DNA of 14,619 bases from CAYXFZ01 sp964464385 (GCA_964464385.1 CAYXFZ010000066.1:1-14619), one strand, 5' to 3'. Counted from the stretch's first letter, positions 5,638-14,588 are shown. The notes: generated from the letters alone by a model not told the origin. Numbers and translations are program-made.

Positions 5638-7258
5638 AAGAATTCCTCCTCCTCGGCATTGGGATCTACCTCGCTTTCGCCCCGGGAGGCCTCTTCCAGG
5701 CGGGCGAGAATGTCCTCATAGAGTTCACGAAGGGCGGTTTGGCGAGCAAGCAACAATTCCATTTCCGCAAGATCCTCTGCGTCCAGGGGAATGCCGGCGG
5801 CTTGCAGGGCCTGACGGCGACGTGCAAAGCCTTGCAAGTGGTCCCCGAGACGGCCCTGCAATCGCTTGAGCAATTGCAGATCCTCGGCCAGGCTGGCCAT
5901 TCCGGAAGGGGAGCTCTGGTTGGGACCGGCAGGAGCCTCCAGCTTCTGCCGTTCCCGTTCCGCTTCGGCCTCGATGATGGCAATGAGTTCCTGCCAGTCC
6001 ACAACCAGATCTTGGCCACGGCTCACCTGCAGATCACTGGCACGGAATCGGGGGGCACCGAGGTCATCACCGAGCTGGCGATGTCCCTCGGCCAAGCCGC
6101 GCAGGAAGAAGGGGATGGTGTCGGCCCCGCCGACCTGCACCGCCGCCAAAAGATCTTGGGCGGCGGTGGCCAGGGCGGCCTCTTCCTTGGACCAGGAACG
6201 GAGTTGGCTCCGTTGACGGCGGTCTGCCAACTGACCCCCCAATTCTTGGCTGAACAAAGCCATGGGGATTTGCACTTGCAGGTGCCGCTCCAGCAGGGCG
6301 GCGGCTTGGGTCGCCAGATCCAAGAGTTGTTCCTGCCGTTGCATGCTCTCCAAACGGGCGGCATCGTCTTGTGCCTGCTGGGCGGCGTTTTGCAAGGACT
6401 CCAAGACCTTGATTTGGGCAGCGATGGCCTCCTCGAGAGATTCGGCGTCGGTTTGTCCCAGGGCTTCGGCGGCCTCTGCCGCGGAGTCGGCGGCTTTTTG
6501 GGTGGGATCTTCGGCCTGAGGAACGGGATTTGCTTCGGCTTGTTCCGCCAAGGCCTCGGCCAGCTCAGCTTGAGCCTCGGCCANNNNNNNNNNNNNNNNN
6601 NNNNNNNNNNNNNNNNNNNNNNNNNNNNNNNNNNNNNNNNNNNNNNNNNNNNNNNNNNNNNNNNNNNNNNNNNNNNNNNNNNNGCCTCGGCCAGCTCAGC
6701 TTGAGCCTCGGCCAATGCTTTTTGAGTTTGGGTCTGCTCCTTTTGGGTTTGGCCAGGGTCTGCAGGGGTCGCGCCCTCCGCCTGAAGATCTTGGGTTTCG
6801 GAAAGAAGTCGAGATTGTTCGACAACGGCGTCCAGGAGTCGTTCTGCATAATCGCGCAACATCGCTTCCAAGGATTCCATGCGCTCCTGTTGTTGGCGCC
6901 TTAGCAAGTAATCCAGCAACGATTCCAGGGCAAGCAAGGCCTTTTCTTGTTCTTCGACCGCTTGACCCCATTTTTCTTGCGTCAATTCGGCGGCGATGCG
7001 TTCCAGGGCACCGACCATGTCCTGAGCTGCGGATTCCCCCACCAGGCGGGCGCGGGCCCCGGCCAACAAAGCGGCCCGGTCCTCTTCTCCCTCTTCGCGA
7101 GCCGTCTGTTCCAAGTTGCCCAACAAAGTTTCCAAGCGTCGGGTTTGTTCGGCCAAGCGGTGCTGATCGTCCGCCAGTCGCTGGGCGGGTGCACTCTGTC
7201 CGGACACGGACGCACAGAGCATCAGAATCAGGAGGAGTGCAGCGAACAGGCGCAACAT
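5634..7258 (-). CDS. Secreted coiled-coil protein, interrupted by an assembly gap
   Basis: A clear signal peptide (MLRLFAALLLILMLCASVSG, residues 1-20) is followed by an almost wholly helical, Ala/Glu/Gln/Leu-rich protein with heptad-like repeats (LAEAQAE, LAEALAE) and a charged C-terminus ending NAEEEEFF. The 100-N gap at 6584-6683 falls in the heptad region, and the frame differs on the two sides. Merging the identical 31-base flanks restores one open frame of 497 residues; each extra 21-base heptad would add seven. The two halves are therefore one gene, not a frameshifted pseudogene. No catalytic motif is visible; a structural or partner role at the envelope is inferred from the operon. 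The ATG lies four bases after the preceding stop and lacks a Shine-Dalgarno. The stop overlaps the next start as TTGA. Confidence 0.85.
6553..6583 (-). repeat. 31-base direct repeat, left flank of the gap
   Basis: Identical to 6684-6714. Within the 31 bases the first ten (GCCTCGGCCA) recur 21 bases later, so the unit is a 21-base (seven-codon) tandem repeat encoding the coiled-coil heptad LAEAQAE. It belongs to the coding sequence of the secreted coiled-coil protein. Confidence 0.9.
6584..6683. other. Assembly gap of 100 N
   Basis: Exactly 100 N stand here, the usual placeholder for a gap of unknown length. The sequence on both sides is identical over 31 bases, so the real length may be zero or negative (contigs overlapping) or a whole number of 21-base repeats. 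A true insertion of 100 bases is excluded if the gene is intact, because the gap must be 2 modulo 3 to keep the frame. Confidence 0.97.
6684..6714 (-). repeat. 31-base direct repeat, right flank of the gap
   Basis: Identical to 6553-6583 on the other side of the N run. It is either a second genuine copy in a longer tandem array or the same copy present at the end of both contigs. Confidence 0.9.
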
Positions 7259-7262
7259 TGAG

Positions 7263-7571
7263 CTAAAGAATACCCGGCAAGAGGGCATTCTGTAAATACG
7301 AGCCACGGAGGGCCTGTACAATCCTCGCTTCCGTCTCAGACTCATGGCAGAACTTTCCGTCATCATCCGTATTTCCAAGGAAGAATAGTACCGCAGGATC
7401 CGCCATACTCTGAGCTTGTCTGAGTTGGCCGAGCGCCTTTTTAAAATCCTGAGAGATCTCCTCTTGAAGAGGGGGACTTGGGGCGAGGACAGAGAAGGCT
7501 ATGAGGAGAACAAAAAGAGAAGAACCCATACCAGAAAGCCTAGCGTGAGGTCCGATCCCGACGAGGATCAC
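7263..7571 (-). CDS. Small secreted hypothetical protein of unrecognised family
   Basis: I do not recognise this 102-residue product. It has a hydrophobic signal-like stretch (GSSLFVLLIAFSVLAP, 16-31), then a mostly polar helical part (EEISQDFKKALGQLRQAQSM) and a segment FFLGNTDDDGKFCHESETEA with a single Cys. The GTG start overlaps the previous stop as GTGA and has GGAGG ten bases upstream. An internal ATG at codon 15 would put the hydrophobic stretch right at the N-terminus. The stop lies four bases before the next gene, so the reading frame fits the operon neatly. G+C is about 52% over 7321-7560, against about 75% in the adjoining 7681-7800, and it uses AGG, TTA and GTA codons. This suggests a different history or weak constraint. 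It could be a diverged or foreign insertion in the operon. Confidence 0.6.
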   Translation of the reverse strand: MILVGIGPHARLSGMGSSLFVLLIAFSVLAPSPPLQEEISQDFKKALGQLRQAQSMADPAVLFFLGNTDDDGKFCHESETEARIVQALRGSYLQNALLPGIL

Positions 7572-9628
7572 TCCCGTGCGGCCTCCAATGTGCGCCAGTG
7601 GAGAGAGCGCTGTCGCTCCAAAACACCACGCAGGAGCTCGATTGCCGCCTCGAAGTCTTCCCAGGCCAGGAGGGCGTCCAACATGCCACGCAAGCCATCG
7701 GCGAGAGCGGCGGCAGCGGGGCCAGGGTCGGTGTCGCGGAGCAAGGCCTCGCGTAAGGCCAGCGCCGGGCCGCGGTGCAGTTCGCCGGCGGCGCGAGTCA
7801 AATCCGCCAGACCGGCACTCCGCCCGCCCCCCATTTGCCGCTGGAAATCCGCAGCAAAGGTGGCAGGATCCGGAACCCGTTGCTTCAACCTCTCGACAAA
7901 GGACTGGCGAACCCGCTCGCTCCAGGTCTCTTCCACGGCGAAGACGCGTTCCACAAGCAAGGTCGAAAAGTTGAATTCCAAACGTTGCAATCCGCGCAAC
8001 AACCGGGTGGCCGTAGCAGGCTGGTTGGCTGAACCCAAGTTTGGTTCTGAAATTCGCTCGACTCGGGTCAGCAAGGTTTCGATGTCCCCCCGCAACCGGG
8101 ACAAGTCTTGGCGTTGTTGTTGTTCAAAACCCTCGGCGTCAAAAATCTGAATTTGGGGGGAATCCCTCTCCTTGCTGTGCGGAATCGGCGAGGCTAAGTC
8201 TTCCGCCATCAAGTGCAAGCGAAGACGAGAGGGAACGTCCCAGTCATCGGGCACGGTCAGGAGTTCAAACCAGGCGTTGCTCTGCTTTTCGGTGAGGACC
8301 AAAGGGTTGCCCTCCTCGGCAAAGGACCGAAGAGAAACCCACCCCAGGCCGTGATCATCGCTGGCCGTGATGCGGACAGGAAGGAGAGCGCCAACCCTTG
8401 CACTCCAACTCCGGGGTGGCCAAGCAAAGGCGAGTTGCGGGGCCAAATCACGGACCGTGGTCCACCGGAGCAAGGCTGCTCGAGGATCGGTAAACCCCTC
8501 TTCCTTGTGCAGGACGAGGGCAATTTCGCTGGCACCCACTGCCTCTGCAGCAAACTGAAACCAACCCTCGTCATCGGTAAAAAGAGCCTTTCGGCGGCCA
8601 TCCAAGGCCACGATTTCGGCGGCGCTAGCCTCCGGGCTACGGAAACGGACCACCATGCGCGTGTATTCCGGTAAGTGGAACTCGTGTTGATCGGAGGTTT
8701 CTGCGGGGCGATTCAAGTAGGTGGGATACTCCAGGGACACCGTCCAATCCTGGGGGATGGCAGCCTGCACCGGCTGGAGAAACAATTCAGGCGTGCCATC
8801 TTGGTCATCTCCACCGAAAAAATTCAAGGTCCATGGGCTCCGTAGAGGAGGGAGCCGCAGGAGAAACTCGCCGCCACCCACGGGGCGAAGCCGGGGGTTG
8901 CCGGGGAGCCCCTCACAGTGCACGGTTTCCGGGACGACCCCTTCGGCCTGGATGCGCACAACCACCCGACTGCCGATCGCAGCCAGCCCATGCCAACGGC
9001 CGGGAGACCTTTGGGTCAGGGCCAATCCCGCCATGCCTTCCGTTTGTGGGGGCAGGAGGCGAAGTTGGGTGGCCCGGGGCCAGACAGCACTTCCGCCAAA
9101 ACGACGTTCCCAGAAAATGGCCGCCTCCTCCGGAAGTTGTAGGGCGAGCGTGGAGACCCCGAGCATGGCCAGGAGACCCACGGCGCCCCAGCGGAGGGAG
9201 GATTTGCTCGGCATGGCGCGGCTGGCCGACAATTCCTGAGAGGCTGTTTCTGCTTGACTTGAAGCGGCGGCCAACAGGGCCTCGGAGGTGCCCGCCGGGG
9301 CCGCTGGGAGTTCGACCCAAGTGGCGAGCAGGCCACCCAATTCAGGGTGGGATTTTTCCAGGGTGGCGGCCAAGGCCCGGGCAGAGAGAGGCCGGCGGAG
9401 CGGGGCCAGAAAATAAACCCAGACCACCCACAAGAGGAGGGCAATGCCCGCAAGATCCAACAGCCAGCGTGGAACAACGGGAAGATTGAGAAACCGATCC
9501 AGGCTGTAAAGAACGAGGAGGACCAGTACCACGGATCCCAAGCCGCGACCCAGACCTTGCAGGAACTGAAGCCTCCGAATGCGTCGGCGGAGGCGATGCA
9601 AAACCGGGATTTCGTGGGCGGAACTCAT
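7568..9628 (-). CDS. DUF4175-like membrane protein with large extracytoplasmic region
   Basis: The 686-residue protein begins with a basic amphipathic stretch (HRLRRRIRRLQFLQ, 11-24), two transmembrane helices (about 30-46 and 55-75) and a cytoplasmic or linker stretch with EKSHPELGGLLATWVEL (91-107). A third helix follows (about 147-164), then a long soluble part. This N-terminal plan, including PLSARALAATLEKSHPEL and ERRFGGSAVWPRATQL, resembles DUF4175-type proteins found next to Bat/VWA clusters. The middle (about 190-470) looks beta-rich with Ig-like segments (VSLEYPTYLNRPAE, ITASDDHGLGWVSL); the C-terminal 200 residues are helical. No catalytic motif is evident; function is unknown. The start ATG overlaps the upstream stop as ATGA and has no Shine-Dalgarno. 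The stop overlaps the GTG of the next gene. Confidence 0.83.
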   Translation of the reverse strand: MSSAHEIPVLHRLRRRIRRLQFLQGLGRGLGSVVLVLLVLYSLDRFLNLPVVPRWLLDLAGIALLLWVVWVYFLAPLRRPLSARALAATLEKSHPELGGLLATWVELPAAPAGTSEALLAAASSQAETASQELSASRAMPSKSSLRWGAVGLLAMLGVSTLALQLPEEAAIFWERRFGGSAVWPRATQLRLLPPQTEGMAGLALTQRSPGRWHGLAAIGSRVVVRIQAEGVVPETVHCEGLPGNPRLRPVGGGEFLLRLPPLRSPWTLNFFGGDDQDGTPELFLQPVQAAIPQDWTVSLEYPTYLNRPAETSDQHEFHLPEYTRMVVRFRSPEASAAEIVALDGRRKALFTDDEGWFQFAAEAVGASEIALVLHKEEGFTDPRAALLRWTTVRDLAPQLAFAWPPRSWSARVGALLPVRITASDDHGLGWVSLRSFAEEGNPLVLTEKQSNAWFELLTVPDDWDVPSRLRLHLMAEDLASPIPHSKERDSPQIQIFDAEGFEQQQRQDLSRLRGDIETLLTRVERISEPNLGSANQPATATRLLRGLQRLEFNFSTLLVERVFAVEETWSERVRQSFVERLKQRVPDPATFAADFQRQMGGGRSAGLADLTRAAGELHRGPALALREALLRDTDPGPAAAALADGLRGMLDALLAWEDFEAAIELLRGVLERQRSLHWRTLEAARE

Positions 9629-10695
9629 TGTTCAAAAATGGGGAGATAGCCGCGGGGCGCCTGCAACACCAAACAGGCTGTGGCCGTGGAGTAGGCGGGA
9701 CCCGGACCAACCGAGTTTGGCCAGGAACCGTCCGCGTCCTGCAGGCGCAACAAAGTTTGACTCATCGTGCGATAGAACCGCGCAAAGCGGTTTCCTCCGG
9801 CCACCGCGAAGGCTTGTACGCCGTAGTAAGAGCCGTACCAAAAGAAATAGTGGCCGCGTCGGCGGATCCCATCCTTGATGCAGAAATCGTTCAACTCCTG
9901 TTCTAAAAACCGCAAGCCAGTTTCCATGTCGGCATCGGCATAGAGGCCGGCATGGGAAAGAATGGTGATCCCGGCGGCAGTCAGGGGCCAACTGGCCCGA
10001 GTTGGAGCTGCGGGTTGGTAGCGAAAGGACCCGACAGAGTTATAAAAACCGGGTGGCTGGGGATCGCCGGGGCGAACCGCGCTGTCGCGAACGTAGCGGA
10101 TGGCGCGATCAATGGTGGAAGCCGGAACGCGAATCCCGACATTGCGTGCGGCGCGTAGAGCCATGACTTGACAGGCACTGACCGACATGTCGGCGTCGGC
10201 AGAGTGCGGGGTGTAGCGCCAACCTCCTTGGCTGTTCTGGCTGGCGACAATCAGATCGGCTGCGCGTTGCAGGACGGGACGCACCGATCCATGGCGATCC
10301 ATGCCATAGAGTTCAGCCAGGAAGAGCGTGGCAAAGGCGTGCGAATACATGCGTGTTTCGTTACCCGTGAGGTAGCCATCCCCACGCACTTGTTGCAGAA
10401 TCCAACGCGTGGCTCGTTCGACCGTTTGCCCGCGGGGACCGCGCCCGGGCACGTGGCCACCAGCGAGGAAGGCCATGCCGGCCAACGCAGTCACCCCCAG
10501 GTGGGAGGCATCTCGGTTCCACGATTCGTAGTCATCGCGAAGTTTGTAACCGACATCGCCGCTCCAGGATCCATCTTCCAGTTGATGCGAGGCAAGCCAA
10601 TCCAGGCCGCGTTCTACGGCACGCCGCGAATTCGGGTCCATGACGGTCCCGTCCGGGGCCTGAACGAGCAACAAGATAAGAGAGGAGAAGATCAT
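9625..10695 (-). CDS. Prenyltransferase/squalene-oxidase-repeat protein (terpene-cyclase-type alpha/alpha barrel), probably exported
   Basis: The 356 residues carry a short hydrophobic N-terminus (MIFSSLILLLVQAP, weak signal peptide) and three QW-type motifs: QLEDGSW (38-44), QNSQGGW (153-159) and QDADGSW (329-335). They alternate with helix pairs such as RAVERGLDWLASHQ and HAFATLFLAELYG, the pattern of the alpha/alpha-toroid of squalene-hopene cyclases and protein prenyltransferases. Where cyclases have the catalytic DXDD there is DADM (167-170), and the protein is about half the length of a two-domain triterpene cyclase. A true cyclase is therefore unlikely; a binding or structural role is more probable. 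Such single-barrel proteins are, as I recall, common in planctomycetes. It overlaps both neighbours by four bases (ATGA). The product works in an unknown pathway. Confidence 0.9.
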   Translation of the reverse strand: MIFSSLILLLVQAPDGTVMDPNSRRAVERGLDWLASHQLEDGSWSGDVGYKLRDDYESWNRDASHLGVTALAGMAFLAGGHVPGRGPRGQTVERATRWILQQVRGDGYLTGNETRMYSHAFATLFLAELYGMDRHGSVRPVLQRAADLIVASQNSQGGWRYTPHSADADMSVSACQVMALRAARNVGIRVPASTIDRAIRYVRDSAVRPGDPQPPGFYNSVGSFRYQPAAPTRASWPLTAAGITILSHAGLYADADMETGLRFLEQELNDFCIKDGIRRRGHYFFWYGSYYGVQAFAVAGGNRFARFYRTMSQTLLRLQDADGSWPNSVGPGPAYSTATACLVLQAPRGYLPIFEQ

Positions 10696-13600
10696 GTGCC
10701 GAGGAAGTGGATTTGGGCGCGATCGGCAATCAAGATTCCTGCAGGGCCCAACTGGATTCGCCAGTCACTGGGTCGGGTGGGGGACGGAAGAGTCGGCAGG
10801 AAGACGGGGTCGCCGCCATCGGGTTGAGCGATCAGGGTGACTTCAAGCGTGCGACGCGCAGGGTGGGTGATGGTGAGAGGAATCAACCAGCCATCTTTGG
10901 CCGCCACGGGGTCCGGAGTGCGTCGCGAAATGAAACGGACCCAGGCAAAACCCGGTAAGGCATGGCTTTGTTTTGTTCCGTTTTCCAGATCCCAGATGCT
11001 GAGTTGAACGCCACCCCCACCGGAGGAGGGAGCGAGATCCAGGAGTTGGTTGCGGGCCAAGAAAAGGGAGAGCCGTTGGTGCGATTTGAATTGGGGAAGG
11101 ACATGGGGTCCGACCGGGAGTGTCAGACGGGTGCGCTTCTCTGCCGGGGGTTGCCAAATTTCCAGGCGGGTCTGGGGAACCTCACCGTGACCCGGCACCA
11201 AGGGTTGGAGCACCCAACCGGCTCGGTCCTCCGCCGAAAATATTTTGATCAGGGCCTGCCGGGGCATGGGAATCGTTTGTGGCTCAGGGTCGCCGGTCAA
11301 GATCAACCGCAATCCTCCCAGCGAGGAGGGCAGGAGCAACTCCGGCCCGACGGCTACGGCCGCTTCCAAATCCGAGATGGAAGGCGGTACACCGAGCGGC
11401 AAGACTTCGGCTTGGGCGTTTTCGGAGAGATTGAAGCGGAGAGCGGAGATTTCTCCGCGCTGCAGGATAAAAAGATGTTGTTTGCTGGCTACCAAACGCA
11501 GAATTGCGTCTGGCGATATGGACAACACACGATCCAAGAAAAGGGCCCCGCTGCGCATTTCTCGAACCTGCAAGCGGAGGCGGCCCTGATCCGGACAGAG
11601 GTAGGCAAGCATGCCCCCGAGTCGGATGGGGGTGGCCACACTTGCGGCCATGCCGGGCAACAAAATACGTTGCACGGATTCGTCCTTGTTCAACCGAATC
11701 CAAAGATTGTCGGCGAAAAGAACGGCACCCTGGGAGTCGGCGAAGGCCGCTTGGGAGCTGGTGTAGGGGGACCGTTCGCATGAAGTCAACAAGGTCTTGG
11801 AGTCGAAACTTAAGAAACGCAAAAGCCAAGTTTCTCCTTCTTCCAAGCTCAAGAAACCCTGATCCGTGGCGGCAAAGGCCAATCCTGCACCCAGGAGAGG
11901 AATCGTGGTGTGATTGCGGATGTTTGGCGGTAGCTTGGGTCGTGGTGGCGTTTGCAACCAAGACTCGCCGGCCAAAATCTCCCGCCAAGCAGGATTGGTC
12001 TGCAGACTGTCGCGAAGACGGGCTACCAACCGCACCCGATCTCCCAGAGCCAAATCGGTGCGCTCCACCAAGGCCTGCAAGTGATCTCTGGCGGCCTGAG
12101 TGCCCCGCCAAGGGCGCAGGGCGATGGGATCCAGACCAACGCCGGTAAGAGCAAGAGTGGCGGCAGTTTCATGTTTTTTTCGCAACGCAGGGTCCCGAAG
12201 CAGAGTTTGCAATCGGGCTTCGGCTTCGGCGGCCAGCGTGCCCCCTTGGCTTCCTGTGGCGCGATCCGCATTGGGATCGCTCAGGACGCGAGTCAGGATT
12301 TCCCGCTCCAACTCCGACCTTTTTCGAGTGGCTGCCCATTTCCAATGGCTGCGCAAGAGTCGGAGTTGGGGCCAAGCAGGACCGGCGGACAAACTTTCCT
12401 CGGCTCGGGCCAAGGCCTGAGGCAAGGCGGCGTGATGCAACAGTTCTGGCTCCAACAAATCCAAAAGTTGCCAAGCAGCCTGATCCCGCAGAAGGACCGG
12501 GGCTTCGGAATTCAAGATGGAAGCAAAACCGTCCACGGCCTCGGCACGAAGTCCGCCATTTCGGGCACCATGAGCGGCAGCGGCCAAGAGCCGGAATCGA
12601 GTGACAGGATGTTGGCTCTGTTGCGCCAAACGAAGGCAAGCATCCCGTACGCGGGGGGCTGTTGTGACGTCGCTGTTCCGAGCCAATTCTTCCAACGAGG
12701 GCAAGAGCGAGGCCAAGGTGGCCTCATCCGGGGTGCTAGGCAAGGAGGCCAAGAGACCCGAGGGCGAGGAAAGAGCAACCACTCCATCTTGACGCATCAC
12801 CAATACCAATCCGGGCGCGGCGACGAGATCCCCCAAATCCATCATGCCTTGCGGCCAGGGCAGGCGGTGCAGGGTTGTGCCGGTTTGCGGATTTACCAAA
12901 AGGAGGGCGTCGGGGGTCGGCACTAAGAGCCCGTCGCGGGTGAGAGCGCCTTGGCGATGCTGTGCCGGGGAGCTGGAAGGGGCGTGCAAGCGTTGGCCGA
13001 AGGAATTGGCCCCACTTTTTCCTGGCCATGCGGTAAATCCAGCGTGACTCCCGACCAGAAATGCCCCTTCGTCGGATGCCGCGGCAATGTGACGCAAACG
13101 GGCACCACCACCCACCGCACTGCGGCGGCGCGGCAGTTGTGCCATAAGAGCTCCATTGGTGGCATCCACCCAGAGGGCGGTCGGGGAATCGGTCGGGGCA
13201 CAGAACACGGTCTTGCCGTCAAAGGCCGGGGTTTGGTTGGCCCAAGAAGCAACGCGGCGGGCAATTTCCCCAGTCTGAAAGGTGCGTACCGAAGTGCGTT
13301 CATAGAGGCGAGTCCACAGAGCGGACCCATCTATGGCATCTAGGGCGCACAGGGCCCCGAGGTTGGTGCAGACGATGACGCGCGATCCATCGGCAACGGG
13401 CGGCGCACAAGCCAGTTCGCGCAAAACATTGCCGAACAAATTGGTTTCGCGAGCGCCGCCGACGAGAAAGGTACGCCAGATTTCTTGGCCGGTGGCCAAA
13501 TCCAGACAGAGCATTTGCAAATCCAAAGTTCCGCTGGCGCGATAAACGGGTAAAAAGACGCGGCCGGCAGCAGCGGCTGGTGGGGCGGCGGCCAAGTCCT

Positions 13601-14588
13601 CAGGATCGGTTCTTGCGTCCGGATTTTCCCAGGACACCTTTTGCACCCAGAGAAGAGTGCCATCGTTGGCATCAAAGGCATAGATGCGGCGTCCCGGCAG
13701 GAAGCGGCGCACATCAATTTCAAAAAAGGCATCACTTCGGCCCAAGCGCCAGGGTTCCTGCAAAGTGCAAAGCAGGATGCCATCCTCCAATACCGGGGCA
13801 GAGATCGTCTCCGGGTCGAAACCTTCCATCCAATCGGCACGCTTGCGTCGTCCATTGGCCGAAGAGGAAGGTGCACGGTGCCAGCCAGGAGGACCCTCGA
13901 AACGCCAAAGGACCTCGCCAGTCGCCGCATTGAGGGCCACGACCTCTTTGGAATCTGTGAGATAGACCCGGCCGCCGGCGACCGCAGCCCGGTGGCGGGC
14001 ATAGAAGGATCCGGCCCAGGGAGGATCCTCGAAGGAATGCCGCCAAGCTTCTCGCAGGTCGGAAAAGCCAATGCGGGGTAGCAATGGATCGTTGGCGTCG
14101 GCGACCCAAGGAGGCGCCAAACTGGCGCGGGGTTGGGGTGGAGGAAGGGACTGCCACCACGCTTCCGGCAATAAATCCTGCAAGGCCGGACCATGGGCGG
14201 CACGATGGATCCAGCCGCGGTCCAGAAGCCATGCCGTACGGGCGGCAGCGGCCTGATCTCCAGAGGAAGTTCCTGCCCACCGGCGGCCAATCCGGCGGAG
14301 GGCGGGCAAGTCCGGGGGGGTCAAGGCGCGGCGCAATTCTTCAGCAGCGCGGTCCCCAAACATGCCCTCCCGGACGGCTTGGGCCTCGGCGGGAAGGGCG
14401 GCCAAGCGGCGCCGTGCCTCGGCGACGGCGCCGACAAAAAGGAGATCCTCTCGGTCTGGTCGAACCAGATGGGCTCGGTCGGCCTCCAATACGCTTTGCA
14501 AAAATGCAAGACGGTTTTGCCATCCTTCCTCTGTTCCATTGCTTTTTGCAAGGCTATCGTGCCGCCAACCAAAGAGGAGACCGATCAT
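10692..14588 (-). CDS. Large PQQ-like (BamB-type) double beta-propeller protein
   Basis: This 1298-residue protein has an N-terminal helical part (about 1-175), then a first propeller (about 180-600) with classic PQQ/BamB-type blade motifs: LNAATGEVLWRFEG (near 217), FDANDGTLLW (near 306), LDLATGQEIWRTF (near 362), LDAIDGSALWTR (near 414) and NPQTGTTLHRLPW (near 565). A helical, TPR-like stretch spans about 620-850. The remaining 400 residues repeat short beta-strand pairs and look like a second propeller with weaker motifs (SIWDLENGT near the C-terminus). Proteins of this plan are usually exported scaffolds or sensors; no PQQ-dehydrogenase active site is seen. The start ATG overlaps a preceding stop as ATGA, like the other junctions, and an in-frame TAA lies just upstream. 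No convincing signal peptide follows, which leaves export unproven. Confidence 0.88.
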   Translation of the reverse strand: MIGLLFGWRHDSLAKSNGTEEGWQNRLAFLQSVLEADRAHLVRPDREDLLFVGAVAEARRRLAALPAEAQAVREGMFGDRAAEELRRALTPPDLPALRRIGRRWAGTSSGDQAAAARTAWLLDRGWIHRAAHGPALQDLLPEAWWQSLPPPQPRASLAPPWVADANDPLLPRIGFSDLREAWRHSFEDPPWAGSFYARHRAAVAGGRVYLTDSKEVVALNAATGEVLWRFEGPPGWHRAPSSSANGRRKRADWMEGFDPETISAPVLEDGILLCTLQEPWRLGRSDAFFEIDVRRFLPGRRIYAFDANDGTLLWVQKVSWENPDARTDPEDLAAAPPAAAAGRVFLPVYRASGTLDLQMLCLDLATGQEIWRTFLVGGARETNLFGNVLRELACAPPVADGSRVIVCTNLGALCALDAIDGSALWTRLYERTSVRTFQTGEIARRVASWANQTPAFDGKTVFCAPTDSPTALWVDATNGALMAQLPRRRSAVGGGARLRHIAAASDEGAFLVGSHAGFTAWPGKSGANSFGQRLHAPSSSPAQHRQGALTRDGLLVPTPDALLLVNPQTGTTLHRLPWPQGMMDLGDLVAAPGLVLVMRQDGVVALSSPSGLLASLPSTPDEATLASLLPSLEELARNSDVTTAPRVRDACLRLAQQSQHPVTRFRLLAAAAHGARNGGLRAEAVDGFASILNSEAPVLLRDQAAWQLLDLLEPELLHHAALPQALARAEESLSAGPAWPQLRLLRSHWKWAATRKRSELEREILTRVLSDPNADRATGSQGGTLAAEAEARLQTLLRDPALRKKHETAATLALTGVGLDPIALRPWRGTQAARDHLQALVERTDLALGDRVRLVARLRDSLQTNPAWREILAGESWLQTPPRPKLPPNIRNHTTIPLLGAGLAFAATDQGFLSLEEGETWLLRFLSFDSKTLLTSCERSPYTSSQAAFADSQGAVLFADNLWIRLNKDESVQRILLPGMAASVATPIRLGGMLAYLCPDQGRLRLQVREMRSGALFLDRVLSISPDAILRLVASKQHLFILQRGEISALRFNLSENAQAEVLPLGVPPSISDLEAAVAVGPELLLPSSLGGLRLILTGDPEPQTIPMPRQALIKIFSAEDRAGWVLQPLVPGHGEVPQTRLEIWQPPAEKRTRLTLPVGPHVLPQFKSHQRLSLFLARNQLLDLAPSSGGGGVQLSIWDLENGTKQSHALPGFAWVRFISRRTPDPVAAKDGWLIPLTITHPARRTLEVTLIAQPDGGDPVFLPTLPSPTRPSDWRIQLGPAGILIADRAQIHFLGT

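Noticed and set aside
5367..6704. Long plus-strand open frame through the N gap
   Set aside because: Antisense to the coiled-coil gene; Gln/Gly/Leu repeats mirror Ala/Glu/Gln codons, and the frame crosses the N run.
6553..6714. CRISPR array or insertion-sequence ends around the gap
   Set aside because: The repeat has a 21-base period in phase with codons and encodes heptads; no spacers, inverted ends or transposase are present.
5634..7258. Coiled-coil gene as a frameshifted pseudogene
   Set aside because: The frame change is produced only by the arbitrary 100-N filler; merging the identical flanks restores one frame.
10962..11783. Plus-strand open frame antisense to the propeller gene
   Set aside because: No start signal or recognisable domain; the opposite strand holds a 1298-residue family member.
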